NCBI GenBank assembly: GCA_022496185.1
Contig: WTXG01000131.1
Location: 42,108 to 106,107 of the forward strand
Length of the DNA stretch: 64,000 nucleotides
Source of the DNA: Multifurca ochricompacta
Taxonomy: Eukaryota; Basidiomycota; Agaricomycetes; Russulales; Russulaceae
Direction of reading: 5' to 3'
Within the stretch, counting starts at the first letter, position 1, and every line of letters starts with the position of its first letter. A model generated the notes under the pieces. That model searched no databases. It had not been told where the DNA came from and worked only from the letters and a program-made list of their open reading frames with translations. Shown here in pieces: positions 21,746-32,725 of the stretch. The translations under genes were made by a program, and so were the position numbers.

Positions 21746-22126
21746 TAGTTGTGGGGAAGGGAGCTGTCTTGTTGAATGTATGGCGGTCTGCTCTTTATCT
21801 GCCTGGGGATGGCATCTATAGAAGTCTTTGATGAGCTTGGGTGCAAAGACATCTGCAGCAGATTCCCACAAGTTATCGGCGTCAGGGAATCCCTTCCATT
21901 TGATCAGGTAGTGGAGCCTTCAATTGCACCCTTGGCCTTTCCATTTAGCATCAGCAATATGCTCTACCTCCCACTCTGGTTCTCCGTCGACTAATTCTGG
22001 AGGGGGTCTAGGGAAATTCCATCTGTGAATGGGAGTTTCTTTGTATGGTGTTAGAAGGTTGGCATGGAAGACAGGATGGATCTTCCATGTGGGCGGTAGT
22101 GTCAACTTGTATGTAATGTCGGACAG
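21746..22126 (-). pseudogene. Element E integrase tail and chromodomain
   Basis: Reverse strand: TLPPTWKIHPVFHANLLTPY, then EPEWEVEHIADAKWKGQG and the Trp-Glu end of a chromodomain (MWESAADVFAPKLIKDF). Frameshifted near 21930. Confidence 0.85.
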
Positions 22127-23292
22127 TGTAACGCTTGGCAGGGTGTTTCCTGTGTGACGCACACGGGTCTGCGGGATCCATTCAGGGCCTCAGCTGCGGG
22201 AGTGGGCTCTGTACTCCCAGGACAGTGCCTCTGGGCTCGTGACAAGCCTGGCACAGCCTGGCAAGCTGCACCAGGCTTTCTTAGCATCAGAAGGGAGAGG
22301 ATCTGCACCATAACCAGGTGCTGAGGGAGACGGGAAGAGTCAGTCAAAGGGAGCTAATCCCCTCTGACTGTTAAGCTGGAATCAGGCTCAGCTGCAGTGC
22401 TAGAAGCACACCAAGCAGACTAAAGCCAAAGGGAATGAAGGGGAAGGGGACAGGTTCAAAGGGAAAGGTGCACACCCATTGCCAGAGGCAATGGGGTCCC
22501 TTCAGGGAGATCAAAGATGTGAAGGGGCAAAGGATGCAGTAGATTTCCGAATCAGAGATATCTAGGCTGAAGGTACAAGATGTCAAGTCTGGGGTTCTAC
22601 TGGCTGTCTACAGGGTCTTAAGTACTGTATCAGAGATCTGGTACTGTAGATAATCAAGTCCTTATCATCCAATAGTAGCTAAGATGTTAAATATAGTCCA
22701 TGATAAGGATAAGCCTTATCAGAAGCATAGTCATGTGGGGCAGCCCCACAGGAGTCCTATCAGTGTGGGAATACTCCCACAGGAGTCAGAGAAGAGGGTC
22801 AAGTGATTGATGGGTCAGATGATCTAAGGGGTCATGATCAAAGCCCAAGATCACATGGTCAAAGAGGTCACATGGTCAAGGGTCACATGATAGGTCATGT
22901 GCCTACAGGTCATGTGGCCTGGAGGGGCAAATGCAAGCCAAAGTCATCTTGTATTCAGAGTCAGGTTTGGCAGGGACAGTGTCAGAGATCCTATGGGTGT
23001 CAGCCACAGGGACAGGGTACAGATGCTGGCCAAAACAGAGGCCAAGCATCAGGGGAAAGGGGAATGCAGCCATCAGCACAGTAGCTGAACTATCAGTGAG
23101 TCAGGTGCAGGTATCAAGGGTAAGGGGTCCTGAGAGCATCATGTCACAGGCATCAGGGTGGGGTCCTGGGCATACAAGCCACAGGAATCAGGCAGTAGAG
23201 TTATAGAGGCAAGGGTCATATGTGCAGAAGGCAGAGGTCAGGAGTGGGTATGGCATCAAGGAAGGGTCAGGGAAAAGAGTGGGGTTGTAACA
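22127..23292. repeat. Solo LTR, 1166 bp, TSD gacag
   Basis: TGTAACGC to GTTGTAACA, flanked by gacag (22122-22126, 23293-23297), splitting the E codons KLS and DITYKL. Unusually long for this window. At 22796-22917 it has nine GGTCA motifs. Small open frames within it look like chance. Confidence 0.85.
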
Positions 23293-23297
23293 GACAG

Positions 23298-24150
23298 CTT
23301 CTGTTCTATCTGGAACGGACCATGGCGTCTGGGAGCAAGTTTTGCTGTTGGATGCAAAGTACGGATGTTATGCCCTTCTAACCAGACCTGATCTCTGGCC
23401 TGGTAGGGCGTAAACCTTGTGGGCTTCTTGGCCAGGGTCCTTTGTGCCTTCTGAAGATTTCTACTGGCCGATTCTTGTGCTTCCTCCCATTGGTGGATAC
23501 ACTGGGTAACTGATGGTATGTTGGTAGGCTTATCTGTCCATGTAGTGCGAGGGTTCCATCCCATTATAAGGGAGAAGGGAGAAGTTTTGGTTGTCCCGTT
23601 TGGCCAGCTGTTGTGCACGAACTCTGCAGTCACCAGCCACTCTGCCCAGTCATTCTGTCTTTCATTGCACCAAAAGTGGAGGTACTGTTCTAACCACTGA
23701 TTTGTCCATTCTGACTGTCCATCCGTCTGTGGGTGGTATGCTGTGGAGATGTTCTGTTGGATGTTGAGGCGTTTACAGAGGGCTCAGGCAAACATGGATG
23801 CAAATCATGGGTCCCGGTTGGAAATAATCTTTTGGGGGAGTCTGTAGTGTCGGTAGACGTGGTTCAGGTAAAGTTTAGCAACTCCCTCTGCTGATATCAT
23901 CTCATTGCAGGGGATGAAGAGAGCGGCTTTTGAATAATCATGATCCATGATGGTAAGTATTGAATTGTATCCCTGTGACTGTGGCAGCTTGACAATAAAA
24001 TCCATGGCAATGGTCTGGAAAGGAGCTGTCATGATCAGTGTGATAGGTGAAAGTGCTGGCAGTTTCAGGTGCATGTTTACTTTATTTGCTTGGCACTCTG
24101 CACACCCCTTGATGTATGCTTCTACATCCTTCTTCATGTTTGGCCACCAG
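23298..24150 (-). pseudogene. Element E integrase core
   Basis: Catalytic region on the reverse strand: AMDFIVKLPQSQGYN, an intact TITMDHDYSKAALF-like strand, then frameshifts before the [10 protein letters not shown] part and TAEFVHNSWPNGTTK. The zinc-finger C-C pair (CAECQANK) is at its right end, split from the H-H part by the hAT insertion. Confidence 0.85.
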
Positions 24151-24599
24151 TAGGGCCTAGCACGAGTGCACTCGTGAGTTACCCGGATCCGAACTCGTGG
24201 GTATTTAGATTAGATAATCCCATACTCGGATCCGCATGAGTATGTTCCCACAGATCACCCGGAGCCGTGAGTCCTATACTCGCACGGATCCGAGTACTCG
24301 TGGGTATACTCGTAGGTTTACTTGTAAGGTTTGAGGCAGCCAGAGATCTTCATCTTGCATACACAGAAAGAATATATATATTACTACAATCCCACGAAGT
24401 TTCAAGTCAGATCATGCATCCGATCCAAAATAAAACAAGAATCAGTTACAATATCTATAGAAACGCGAAAAAACACGAAAAAATGCGAAGTGTGGGGCGC
24501 GCCGATCGGACCGTGCATTGCCTTCCTATCTAGGAAGGTAGGCTTAAGAATGCACGTGTCAGCACACGTCGGTACAGAGATGCCGGGATCATGCCTAAT

Positions 24600-25230
24600 T
24601 GATAAGATCAAAAACGCGTTCACAATTAATTAGATACTTAGGATATACATCTAAGTGATAAGATCAAAAATGTGTTCACAGTTAATTAGATACTTGGGAT
24701 ATACATCTAATACAAGTGATAAGATCAAAATGCGTTCACAATTAATTAGATACTTGGGATGTACATCTAAGTGATAAGATCAAAAATGCGTTCACATTTA
24801 ATTAGATACTTAGGATATACATCTAATACAAGTGATAAGATCAAAAATGCGTTCACAATTAATTAGATACTTAGGATGTACATCTAAGTGATAAGATCAA
24901 AAACGCGTTCAAATTTAATTAGATACTTAGGATGTACATCTAAGTGATAAGATCAAAAATGCGTTCACAATTAATTAGATACTTGGGATATACATCTAAG
25001 TGATAAGATCAAAAACGCGTTCACAGTTAATTAGATACTTAGGATATACATCTAATACAAGTGATAAGATCAAAAATGTGTTCACAATTAATTAGATACT
25101 TGGGATGTACATCTAAGTGATAAGATCAAAAATGCGTTCACAATTAATTAGATACTAAAGATATACATCTAAGATAATACAAGTGATAAGATCAAAACGC
25201 GTTCACAATTAAATAGATACAAGTGATAAA
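24600..25230. repeat. AT-rich minisatellite, about 11 copies of a 54-62 bp unit
   Basis: Units share gataagatcaaaaa, gcgttcacaattaatt and agatacttaggatatacatc, with an optional tacaa spacer. The last copy is degenerate. Inside the hAT element. Confidence 0.9.
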
Positions 25231-25281
25231 ATCAATTCTGCATAACCCTATATATAATATATTGTGTGTCTTTACCAGTGA

Positions 25282-25358
25282 GGCTGGGTGGCTTAGTGGT
25301 TAGAGCACCGGACCGAGCTTGTTCCCGGAGGTCTTAGGTTCAATCCATGTTTCAGCCA
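25282..25358 (+). tRNA. tRNA-like / SINE-like segment with Pol III A and B boxes
   Basis: 77 nt with a seven-base acceptor pairing (GGCTGGG with TTTCAGCC, two wobbles), a D-arm GCTT/GAGC holding box A TGGCTTAGTGG, and box B GGTTCAATCC; it ends CCA. The anticodon stem can only be formed with an enlarged loop and the T-stem is poor, so it is probably a tRNA-derived relic and not a working tRNA. It sits in a hAT element. Confidence 0.45.
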
Positions 25359-25562
25359 TTTCTGTTCTAGGTTGACAAGCCTAGTAAAAAAATAATTTTA
25401 TATAATAATATTCCCACGAGTATTCCACGAGTACCCATGCGGGTACCCGGGGTGCCAAAATCAATACCCGGATCCGTGAGTATCAATACCTGCGAGTTTT
25501 CCCACGGCTCTACTCAAAAAACTCGCGAGTTACCCGGACTTGTGCTATGCCCTAGCCACCAG

Positions 25563-27365
25563 TAATCCTGTTTGGCCAGAGTGTAGGTATTGGCGATGCC
25601 CAGATGTCCTGCAGAGGGAAGGTCATGGTGAAAATGGATCACCCCCCTCTTAATGTTGTCACCACCGGTGACAACCAGCCTATCATCGTCTTTCCACCAA
25701 AGTCCTTCCTTCATCTTCAAATTGTGGGGTTCCACCCAGGATTTGCACAATTCCTGATTCATGTTCTGTGTTACTTGGGCCCATAAATCCATGTCATGAA
25801 GGCTGACAACTGCTGTCTTTGCAAAGACATCTTCTGGTAAGACCACGATGTTGTCGTTATTGTTTTCTCCTTCATTACTACCAGTTGGTCTGGATAGGGC
25901 ATCTGCATGTGCATTACGAGCTCCCAGGAGGTGTTTGAGCATAAAGTTGTATTCTTCCAGCTCCAAGACTTCATGTGCTACCCATCAACTGATTTTATGA
26001 GGTTCTTGCCAGTAGGGGGGTTGGAGTGGTCCATATAAATGATGGTTTTGTGCGGGGATCCAGCCAAGTAGGGTCGCCAATGTCGTAGTGCTTTTACAAT
26101 AGCCAACAATTCTCTGTCCCAAATGTCGTAGTTTCTTTCTGCTGACAAAAAGGTTTCTGAATAAAATGTGACAGGATGGAGAATCCCTGCACCATCCTGT
26201 TGTGAAAGAATGGCCCCATTGGTGTACATAGAGGCATTGACTTCAAGTTCGAATGATTTTTCCAGATTGGGTTGGATGAGAACAGGTTCCGAACTAATGA
26301 TCATTTTTATTCGGTCAAAGGCCTCTTGTTGGGGCATATCCCAATGCCAGGGTGTGTCCTTTTTTAATAAGTCATTCAGGGGTCGGGCTATAGCTGAAAA
26401 CCCTTTGACAAATCGTCAATAGAAGTTGCAGAAACCAATGAATGATCTGACATCTTTGGTACATTGGGGTCTGGACCATTCCTGAATTCCTTGTACTTTT
26501 ACAGGGTCCATGCGTACTTGACCACCTTCCAAAATAACACTGAGATATTTGACACTGGTTTGTTTGAAAGAACACTTGGCTGGTTTCAAGTAGAGGTTGT
26601 GTTTGGCCAAGATATCTAACACCTCATGAACACGGGTGTGGTGGTGATCAATGTCATTCCTGGTAGCCACTAGGATGTTGTCCATGTATACAACTACTTC
26701 CTCTGTAAGGATCAGGTCTTGGAAAATATGATTCATCATTGTCTGGAAGGTTGCAGGCGAGTTCATTAGACCAAAAACATAATGTTGGGTTCAAAGAGTC
26801 CTTGATTGGTCTTGAAGGCAGCTTTAGACTGGTCGCCTTCTCGGATACAAATATTATTGTAACCCCAATGGACATCCATTTTCGAAAACAAAGCCTTGTC
26901 ACACATCTTGTCGATGATTTCAGAGATCAATGGGAGTGGGTAGTTATTCTTCACCATAAGTTCATTAATTCATCAATAGTCTTGCACCGGTTGTAGCTTT
27001 CCGTCCTTCTTTTTGATGAAGAAGAAGGGCAAGGCATAGGGGGAGTTAGAAGGTCGTATATACCCTTTTGCCAAATGTTCTTCCAGGAAGGTAGAGAGCA
27101 CTTCCTTTTCTGGTTGAGACAGCGGATAGATTTTACAGTCCACCGATTGAGGAGTGTCTGGGATGAAGTCGATGGCATGGTCCCAGGGTCGAGAAGGAGG
27201 GAAATGTTGTGATTCCTCCTCTGAGAAGACCCTCCAGTGTTGGTGATATTCAGCAGGAACCACTTCTTCAAATGTCTTTTCTGGATTCTTTCACGCTTCT
27301 GCCTGAGCCAGCTCTGATGCTTTTGTGACATAACAGTACACCTGATCCACAGGTTCCACATCACT
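25563..27365 (-). pseudogene. Element E integrase N-terminus, RNase H and reverse transcriptase
   Basis: Reverse strand. Integrase HHDLPSAGHLG, RNase H (ELEVNASMYTNGA, YDIWDRELLAIVKALRHW), reverse transcriptase (VVYMDNILVAT, with D-N in place of the D-D of the catalytic motif, then SPYALPFFFIKKKDGKL). The changed YMDN motif alone would inactivate it. Several stops, e.g. at the positions of RRISR and RQ residues. Confidence 0.88.
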
Positions 27366-27370
27366 CCAGG

Positions 27371-27965
27371 TGTAACGCCTGGTGCAGGCATTCAGCATGA
27401 TGTGTGACAAGTCGCATAGCAAAACTACGAAGTCAAATGCACACTGTCTTTCAAGTGTATGGAGATCGGGTGAGAAGTCAATACCAAGGAGCTAATCCCT
27501 TAGTACCAGTGAGCGGAGAAGTGCCAGAAGCACTGAGACGATTCAGAGGTCAGGTCTTAGAGATCACCCAGAAGGTAATGCACCAAGTCGATTAAGAAGT
27601 TGAGTCTAAGGCATACAGGCTATCTAGACAGGCCTTATATATGTAGTAGAGATCAGAGTCTGAATTGGAGTAATGTACTTGATGTATCAATGAAGTTGTA
27701 ACCTAACTAAATGGGGAATGGAGTCAAGGTGGGCCAGGTGAGAATATACGTAGATGGATCCAGTATAGTCGTGATTCTGGTGGGAAAATACATAAGAGTT
27801 CTTGTGTAATATATGAGTCAGAGATAAGCACAGCATGAGTCAGAGATAAGGGACAAATAGGTACAAAGGAAGTCACGAATGTGATCAACAAGGGACAAAG
27901 AAGGCCAAACAACATGTCACATGAAGGGAGGAAGGAAAAGAGACGATGCAGCAGGGTTCGTAACA
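27371..27965. repeat. Solo LTR, 595 bp, TSD ccagg
   Basis: TGTAACGCC to GTTCGTAACA, flanked by ccagg (27366-27370, 27966-27970). It carries ttatatatg near 27635 as a possible promoter. Distant relative of the chromovirus LTRs. Confidence 0.85.
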
Positions 27966-27970
27966 CCAGG

Positions 27971-28480
27971 TGATGGCTGATCCCATGACAATGGCATGGG
28001 TGAGAGGGTGTCATGCAGCATAATCATATCCCAGGGATGTAATGACAACTGGGTAAAAGTCCTTGTCCATGGTTGCTTCTGCCCAGTTGATTTTTGGCTC
28101 AAATGCTGCTAACCATGGATATCCCAAAACCATATCTTCGTCTCCTAGATCTGTGATGAGGAAACGGAGTTGTTTAGTCTGTTCCCCAACCTGCACTTCC
28201 AAATCACAGCAATGTGTGATTTTTCTGGCTTTGTTAGCCATCCCATCTATGTTCCAAATATTTTTCTCTTGGGGGAGTAATTGTGTCCCCAATCCTAGTG
28301 TCTTCTGGAGTCATTGACTGATGAAATTATCTGTTGCTCCAGAGTCAATTAGTATCCATCTGTTGGCCATCTTCTGTTTGGTTTCAAAGTGTACTGGTAT
28401 TTTTAGAGACTTGAAACGACTAGTGTACACAGAAGTTACATGAAGCACTCTTGCCCAGGCCGATGGGGTCGAGCCGATCA
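27971..28480 (-). pseudogene. Element E protease region
   Basis: Reverse strand: FHVTSVYTSRFKSLKIPVHFETKQ-like start, DS-GA protease area with ATDNFISQ, then IDGMANKARKITH and LITDLGDEDMVLGYPWLAAF. A stop or shift lies between the active-site segment and LLPQEKNIW. The frame overlaps the gag stop at the AAGGATTTTT junction as in the other copies. Confidence 0.8.
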
Positions 28481-28977
28481 AAAATCCTTGTGGCCAAAGG
28501 CCTTGTCAACTAACAGGGCACAAACTGCCTTGTCTTTGTTCATCATATGTTCCCAGATGGCCTCTGCCTTCTGTTCTTTGGTCTTTGAGGTGGTTACCAG
28601 ATTCTCCTTGACTGGAGTAGGCAGGTTCTGTATAGGTGGTGTCATAGTGCTGGTTGCCACAGTTGCTTCAGCAGCCTGGACTGTTTTCTTGGGGCAGAAT
28701 CATGACATATGTCCTTGAGCTCGGCAGTGGAAGCAGCGCCCTTCTTTCATAAGGTTTTTCTTTTCATTGTTGGTGAGCACTGCGCGGGCTTTGGTACGGT
28801 CTGCTGATGTATCCATGGCGTTTGGGTCATGTGAAGGCATAGGCTTTACTCCAAACACCGCTTTCCACTGATCACAGGTTTTACCCTTTTTGGTATCTAC
28901 ACCAAAACGTGTCTGAAAGTCCAAGTAATCCTGCTGCTGTCTTCTGGCAGCATTCATCCACTGGCTCCATGACTCAG
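28478..28977 (-). pseudogene. Element E Gag C-terminus with knuckle
   Basis: Contains NAARRQQQDYLDFQTRFGVDT-like sequence, MDTSADRTKARAVL and the knuckle CFHCRAQGHMS, where the last Cys part is preceded by a stop (TGA). Ends VDKAFGHKDF. Confidence 0.82.
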
Positions 28978-29582
28978 TGTTATGCTCAGAGGGGCGTATG
29001 CAGTCGAGTGTGGGCGGCTAGGTCACAGAGACAAGGTCAGGACGATCTTGGGTCGATGCAGAAGACAATAAGTCTGATGCAGGGTCTACCAGAGTCACAG
29101 GCTCAGTGTACAAGTCACAGAGGACAAGTACCAAAGGGACAAGTTTGGGTGGTGAGATGCAAGGAAGGGAGTTTAAAGGTCCACAAGGCTACTGATTGTC
29201 ACAGGAGCTCAAGATGGGGAACCATCTGAGCGAGACTAGCTAGGGTATATATACATGCTGGTACTAGCTTGGTCATCCGTTCTTATCAGGCTTATCTAGA
29301 TGCTTGTGGTTCTGGATGTGTGACTATGGAACCTTCCATCAGAACCAGTGCCACCATCTTCCCACATCAACTAAGGTTCAGGGTCCTTCTGTACATGAGG
29401 CATCAAACCTTACTGTCACGTGATCTGCTTCTGTACCTCATGCCGTATCTGTCTTCTGGACTTCAGTGTGGGACATCATGACTAAGCTGGCGATGTCCTT
29501 GCGGACCCTGCGCGGCTGCTGTCACTGCTTGTGTGTCCCCCACATCTTGCTGTCTGTCGGGCATGCTGGGTAGGTCATAACA
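28978..29582. repeat. Solo LTR, 605 bp, TSD ctcRg
   Basis: TGTTATG to CATAACA with a perfect 7-bp terminal repeat. Flanks ctcag (28973-28977) and ctcgg (29583-29587) differ by one base. It splits the E gag. Confidence 0.82.
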
Positions 29583-29587
29583 CTCGG

Positions 29588-30056
29588 GGTGATGGAACTG
29601 GATGATGTTTTTCACCAGGGGATTGGGCAGCCCCTGGGAGAAGAGGTCGAGCATCGCCTCTTTGTTCACATCATACCCCACTCACTTGGCCAGGTTGCAG
29701 AACTTGGCTACATAGCCATCCAAGTCCCCTCTTTCCATTTTCAGGGACTTTAATTCTCTGGCAGCCTTCTGCTTGGCCTGCCCATCTGTGAAGGCGTCTT
29801 TAAATCTTTGTGCCACTATATCCCACAGATCCTCATCTGTGGTTCTGGTTCCAGCTGTAACCCTATCGTTCAGCCACTCAATCTGCTCCATTGTCCAATC
29901 ATTGACAGAGTCTCCTCTGATAAGTGAGAGGAAGAGGTTGGTTCATTGGAAGGGATTCACTATTTGTGGGACGTCATGATTGAAGTTTTTAAACATCTTG
30001 AACTCGAGCATGAACTTCTTGCTCTGAGATCGGTTGCTGGTGAACATAGTCAGCAG
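29588..30056 (-). pseudogene. Element E Gag capsid-like part
   Basis: Reverse strand: KKFMLEF, DVPQIVNPFQ, WTMEQIEWLNDRV, FKDAFTDGQAKQKAARELKS and LFSQGLPNPLVKNIIQFHHP. One stop is seen near 29682 and another near 29942. Cut at its N-terminal side by element C. Confidence 0.85.
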
Positions 30057-30061
30057 GACCC

Positions 30062-30851
30062 TGTCACGGCTCTATTTTATTTTTCCTTTCTTTTCTCCCT
30101 TTTAGATCACATGACTGTGGGAAGACTACCCAGCAGTCTCAACACGTGATCATGGGAATGTAGTTGTGACATGGATCATGTGACCAAGTCACATGTAATA
30201 GTCACATGCTGCTTAGTCAGCACAAGAGCCACTCAACAATAACAAGTCGACTTTCCATTGTGTTTACCACAATAAGCAAAGGCTCCACAGTCTAGATGGT
30301 TCTAGACCTAGTGGAGCTGCTATCAAGATAAGAGGAGTCCAGCCTAGAAGGTTCTAGGTAAGTGGAGCTCTAGATAAGGGCCCAGGTCGGGCCATGGCCA
30401 ATTTTAGCACAGAATCACATGTATCAGTAGATAGATGTGTTCCAGACCAAAGGGCTAGACTACATATCAGTTATCTACTCCACGGTGATGTCATTATGAC
30501 ATCACACTGTGGAGCATGATCAGTCAGCAGAGTAAAGCAGCTTACGAATCACAAAGATAAGGCTCAGTCAGCAATACAGCTGACTGATACTTGCTGATTC
30601 TTGCTTACACTTACTGCTTACCTCGTTACACTGAGAAATGTATATAAGACCCTCTGTAACAGCCTGTAGCCCCCATCTTGTCCTCTTGGGGCTGCAGGTG
30701 AGTAACTGTCTACACGAGTATGATACATAGTGCTAATGGTATAATGCCTCCCTGTGTGACTCGATCCTTTGGATCTTGTCCTCTTGGGGCTGCAGCTTCT
30801 TCCAGTTTCAGAACGCCGTCATCGTGGTTGAACAAACCACAGTGGGTGACA
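30062..30851 (+). repeat. Element C 5' LTR (about 790 bp)
   Basis: TGTCAC to GTGACA. The first 761 bp match the right LTR. The right boundary is inferred from the terminal inverted repeat since the other LTR is truncated. TATATAAG at 30641-30648. Confidence 0.8.
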
Positions 30852-32192
30852 CAGTTCCTGGTCATTGCTTGACGTGTGACGTTTGCCTCCGCAGTACGCC
30901 CAACAACTTAGGTCATCACACCCTTTGCCCTTTTTGTTTCTAAGTGTACATGGAGCTTCACCCGTTACATTAGGACAAGATTGTATCCTACGTGTCCTCC
31001 CAGTTTCAGGCTGGCACTTTAAATCTTTCTTCACAGCAGTAGTAGTGTTTCCACCAGTCCTAGTTACAACCCCTGGGGTCAGAGGCCTGATCAGACAGTA
31101 GCTGAGTTGAGCCAATAATTCATAGCCAAGGCGGTGATCAGAGATATACCCAAGTAGTGGTTATCCTGGTTGCTTGGTCATTCCAAACTTGAGTTGTCGT
31201 GTTTATCATGCACTTGGGGATCATCTGTGCTGGATCTCCTACCAAAGAGTGTAAAACTGGGCAGAGCTGAGGGGGCCCCAGGAAACCGGTGACGAACTCA
31301 GAGAGACATCTGTCAGAACCGATTTCAGAGCACTTGGGCTCATGTCCCTTGTGTGAGAGGCAGCCAATGGGTCGAGGAGACTGCAGCAGACAGCCTTGGG
31401 CTCTGTAACTTCCCACATCATTTTTCCTGGTGTTTGTCATTACCGCCGGAGCTTGGCTAGTGCACTCTTGTGACAGAATTCTCCCTGCAACGTTACTAAT
31501 GACTTGACATTGTGTTTCACCGGCATTTTGGCTTACTGAGGGCCTAACCCCTCCTAATTCTCCTTAGTTCTAGCTCATTCTACTGCACAACTATTTAGAT
31601 ACTATGTCATAGTCCTAGAACCTTCTATTTACTATGACATAGCTAGTTCTACATGTATTTAAAGACCTACTAGAGTAGAGAGACAGACTAAGTCTGTTCT
31701 CTTGTATTCAATCAGAGGTGCTTCGGAATCCTTGAATCCTCTCAGTTAGAGCCCCACTTGAACTCTCCAAGATGTGACTTGGAGAGCCTTCATCATCTTG
31801 AACTTGCTGCAGGACTGAGCGTCTCTGCCGTCGACTTCGAATCTCACGCGCGTGCCCTATCGACTTTGTTGTGGGCTTGAACCGACTTGACTTTGCTGTG
31901 ACCTAGAGCCTTGACTTATCTTGATGCGACTTGGGAGGCTAGCTCCCACACGATCCCCGACACAGTTCCGCACCTAACTGTGACAACTCTTGTGTGCATT
32001 AGTATTTGCCTCTTTGGTTGACACACCCTTTCATCCTGTGCTTAGCATTGCATGGCACTTGTAACTTTGAAACACACCAAAAACTACGAAGCTTCTGGTC
32101 CAGTGGACCACCTTCCATACCTTTTTCCACGACGCCGCACATTCTGTGGGTCAACCGTATCATCTGGCGCGCTAGAGAGCGTGTCCAACAAC
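30852..32192. other. Element C leader with unassigned Cys-rich antisense frames
   Basis: About 820 nt (after removing the solo LTR) between LTR and first ORF. No plus-strand coding is evident. On the reverse strand, joining across the solo LTR gives an almost open frame with one stop (about 32214 to 31138) holding a dozen or more Cys (for example KGCVNQRGKY, IGCLSHKGHEPKCSE, SDRCLSEF), and another piece at 31115-30819 (CTLRNKKGKGCDDLSCWAYC). I do not recognise it. It may be captured host sequence or chance in an untranslated leader. Confidence 0.4.
31469..31985 (+). repeat. Solo LTR, 517 bp, TSD actct
   Basis: TGTGACAG to CTGTGACA with exact actct duplication (31464-31468, 31986-31990). Related to 19429-20040: both have a TATTTAAAG/TATATAAAG box followed by tctgttct and gtattcaat. 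Confidence 0.9.
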
Positions 32193-32722
32193 TTTGAAGG
32201 AGAGGAAGACACATTTTAACACCACCGCTTCCTATTCAGGAGCAGCTGTACCAGGAAATTCAGGGACAACAGGATCTGGAGAAAATTTCCAGAGAAGACC
32301 CCGATTTCCCCTTCACTTTTAACAACCTTCCCTCGACAACCTCCTTCAACCCTACCTATCACTACCATTGGGATAACACCCAAGAAGAACATTTTGCCAC
32401 ACCTGCTTCTTCTACCATAGAAGGATCAGAAGGCGCCCTCTCCACTTCCCCCACTCTCTGCGAAGCCAACAACATTGTTGAAGAAAGCTTTGAGGACGAA
32501 TGGGACATCTATCTTTACTGTGACAGATTGGTGCGCAACTGGTTAAACGAGATAACCAAGTGTTTGCATCACCACCCATCTGCCGAGGCCGAGCTTAGAG
32601 AGCTTTTTGGCAACTGGTATCTCCCCGGTACAGAAGTAATGGTCACAGACCTTGTCACATGTGCTGCTGATTGGGAAGAAGAAGAAGAACCCGAGTCAGA
32701 ATTAGAATATCTGACTGACTGA
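32193..32722 (+). CDS. Element C upstream ORF or Gag N-terminus
   Basis: Acidic frame of about 176 codons without an ATG (LTPPLPIQEQLYQEI, DEWDIYLYCDRLVRNWLNEI, AELRELFGNWYLPG). It is in the same frame as the following Gag, separated by TGA (32720-32722). It could be a separate upstream ORF or the front of Gag with a nonsense codon. No known domain recognised. Confidence 0.6.
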
Positions 32723-32725
32723 ACG

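Larger units (their letters stand above)
24151..25554. mobile_element. Non-autonomous hAT element (1404 bp)
   Basis: Imperfect terminal inverted repeats starting TAGGGC(C/A)TAGCAC, with exact 8-bp target duplication gccaccag (24143-24150, 25555-25562). Subterminal ACCCG/CGGGT-like motifs are typical of hAT ends. No transposase frame. It carries an AT-rich minisatellite and a tRNA-like segment. Confidence 0.85.
21558..30061 (-). mobile_element. Degenerate chromovirus E with three solo LTRs and a hAT element
   Basis: Reverse-strand Ty3/gypsy element of the same lineage as N1 but clearly divergent. It lacks both LTRs: the left end is cut by copia G inside its third ORF, the right end by element C inside gag. 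Many frameshifts and stops. Insertions: solo LTRs 22127-23292, 27371-27965, 28978-29582 and a hAT element 24151-25554. Confidence 0.9.

Noticed and set aside
22803..23391. Several overlapping open frames in the long solo LTR
   Set aside because: Low-complexity, overlapping in multiple frames, and enclosed by LTR ends with a target duplication.
24600..25230. Regular repeats that could suggest a CRISPR array
   Set aside because: Units are contiguous and vary throughout, with no unique spacers, and the setting is a eukaryotic hAT element.
25282..25358. Functional nuclear tRNA gene
   Set aside because: A and B boxes are good but the anticodon stem and T-stem do not fold properly, so only a tRNA-like relic is supported.
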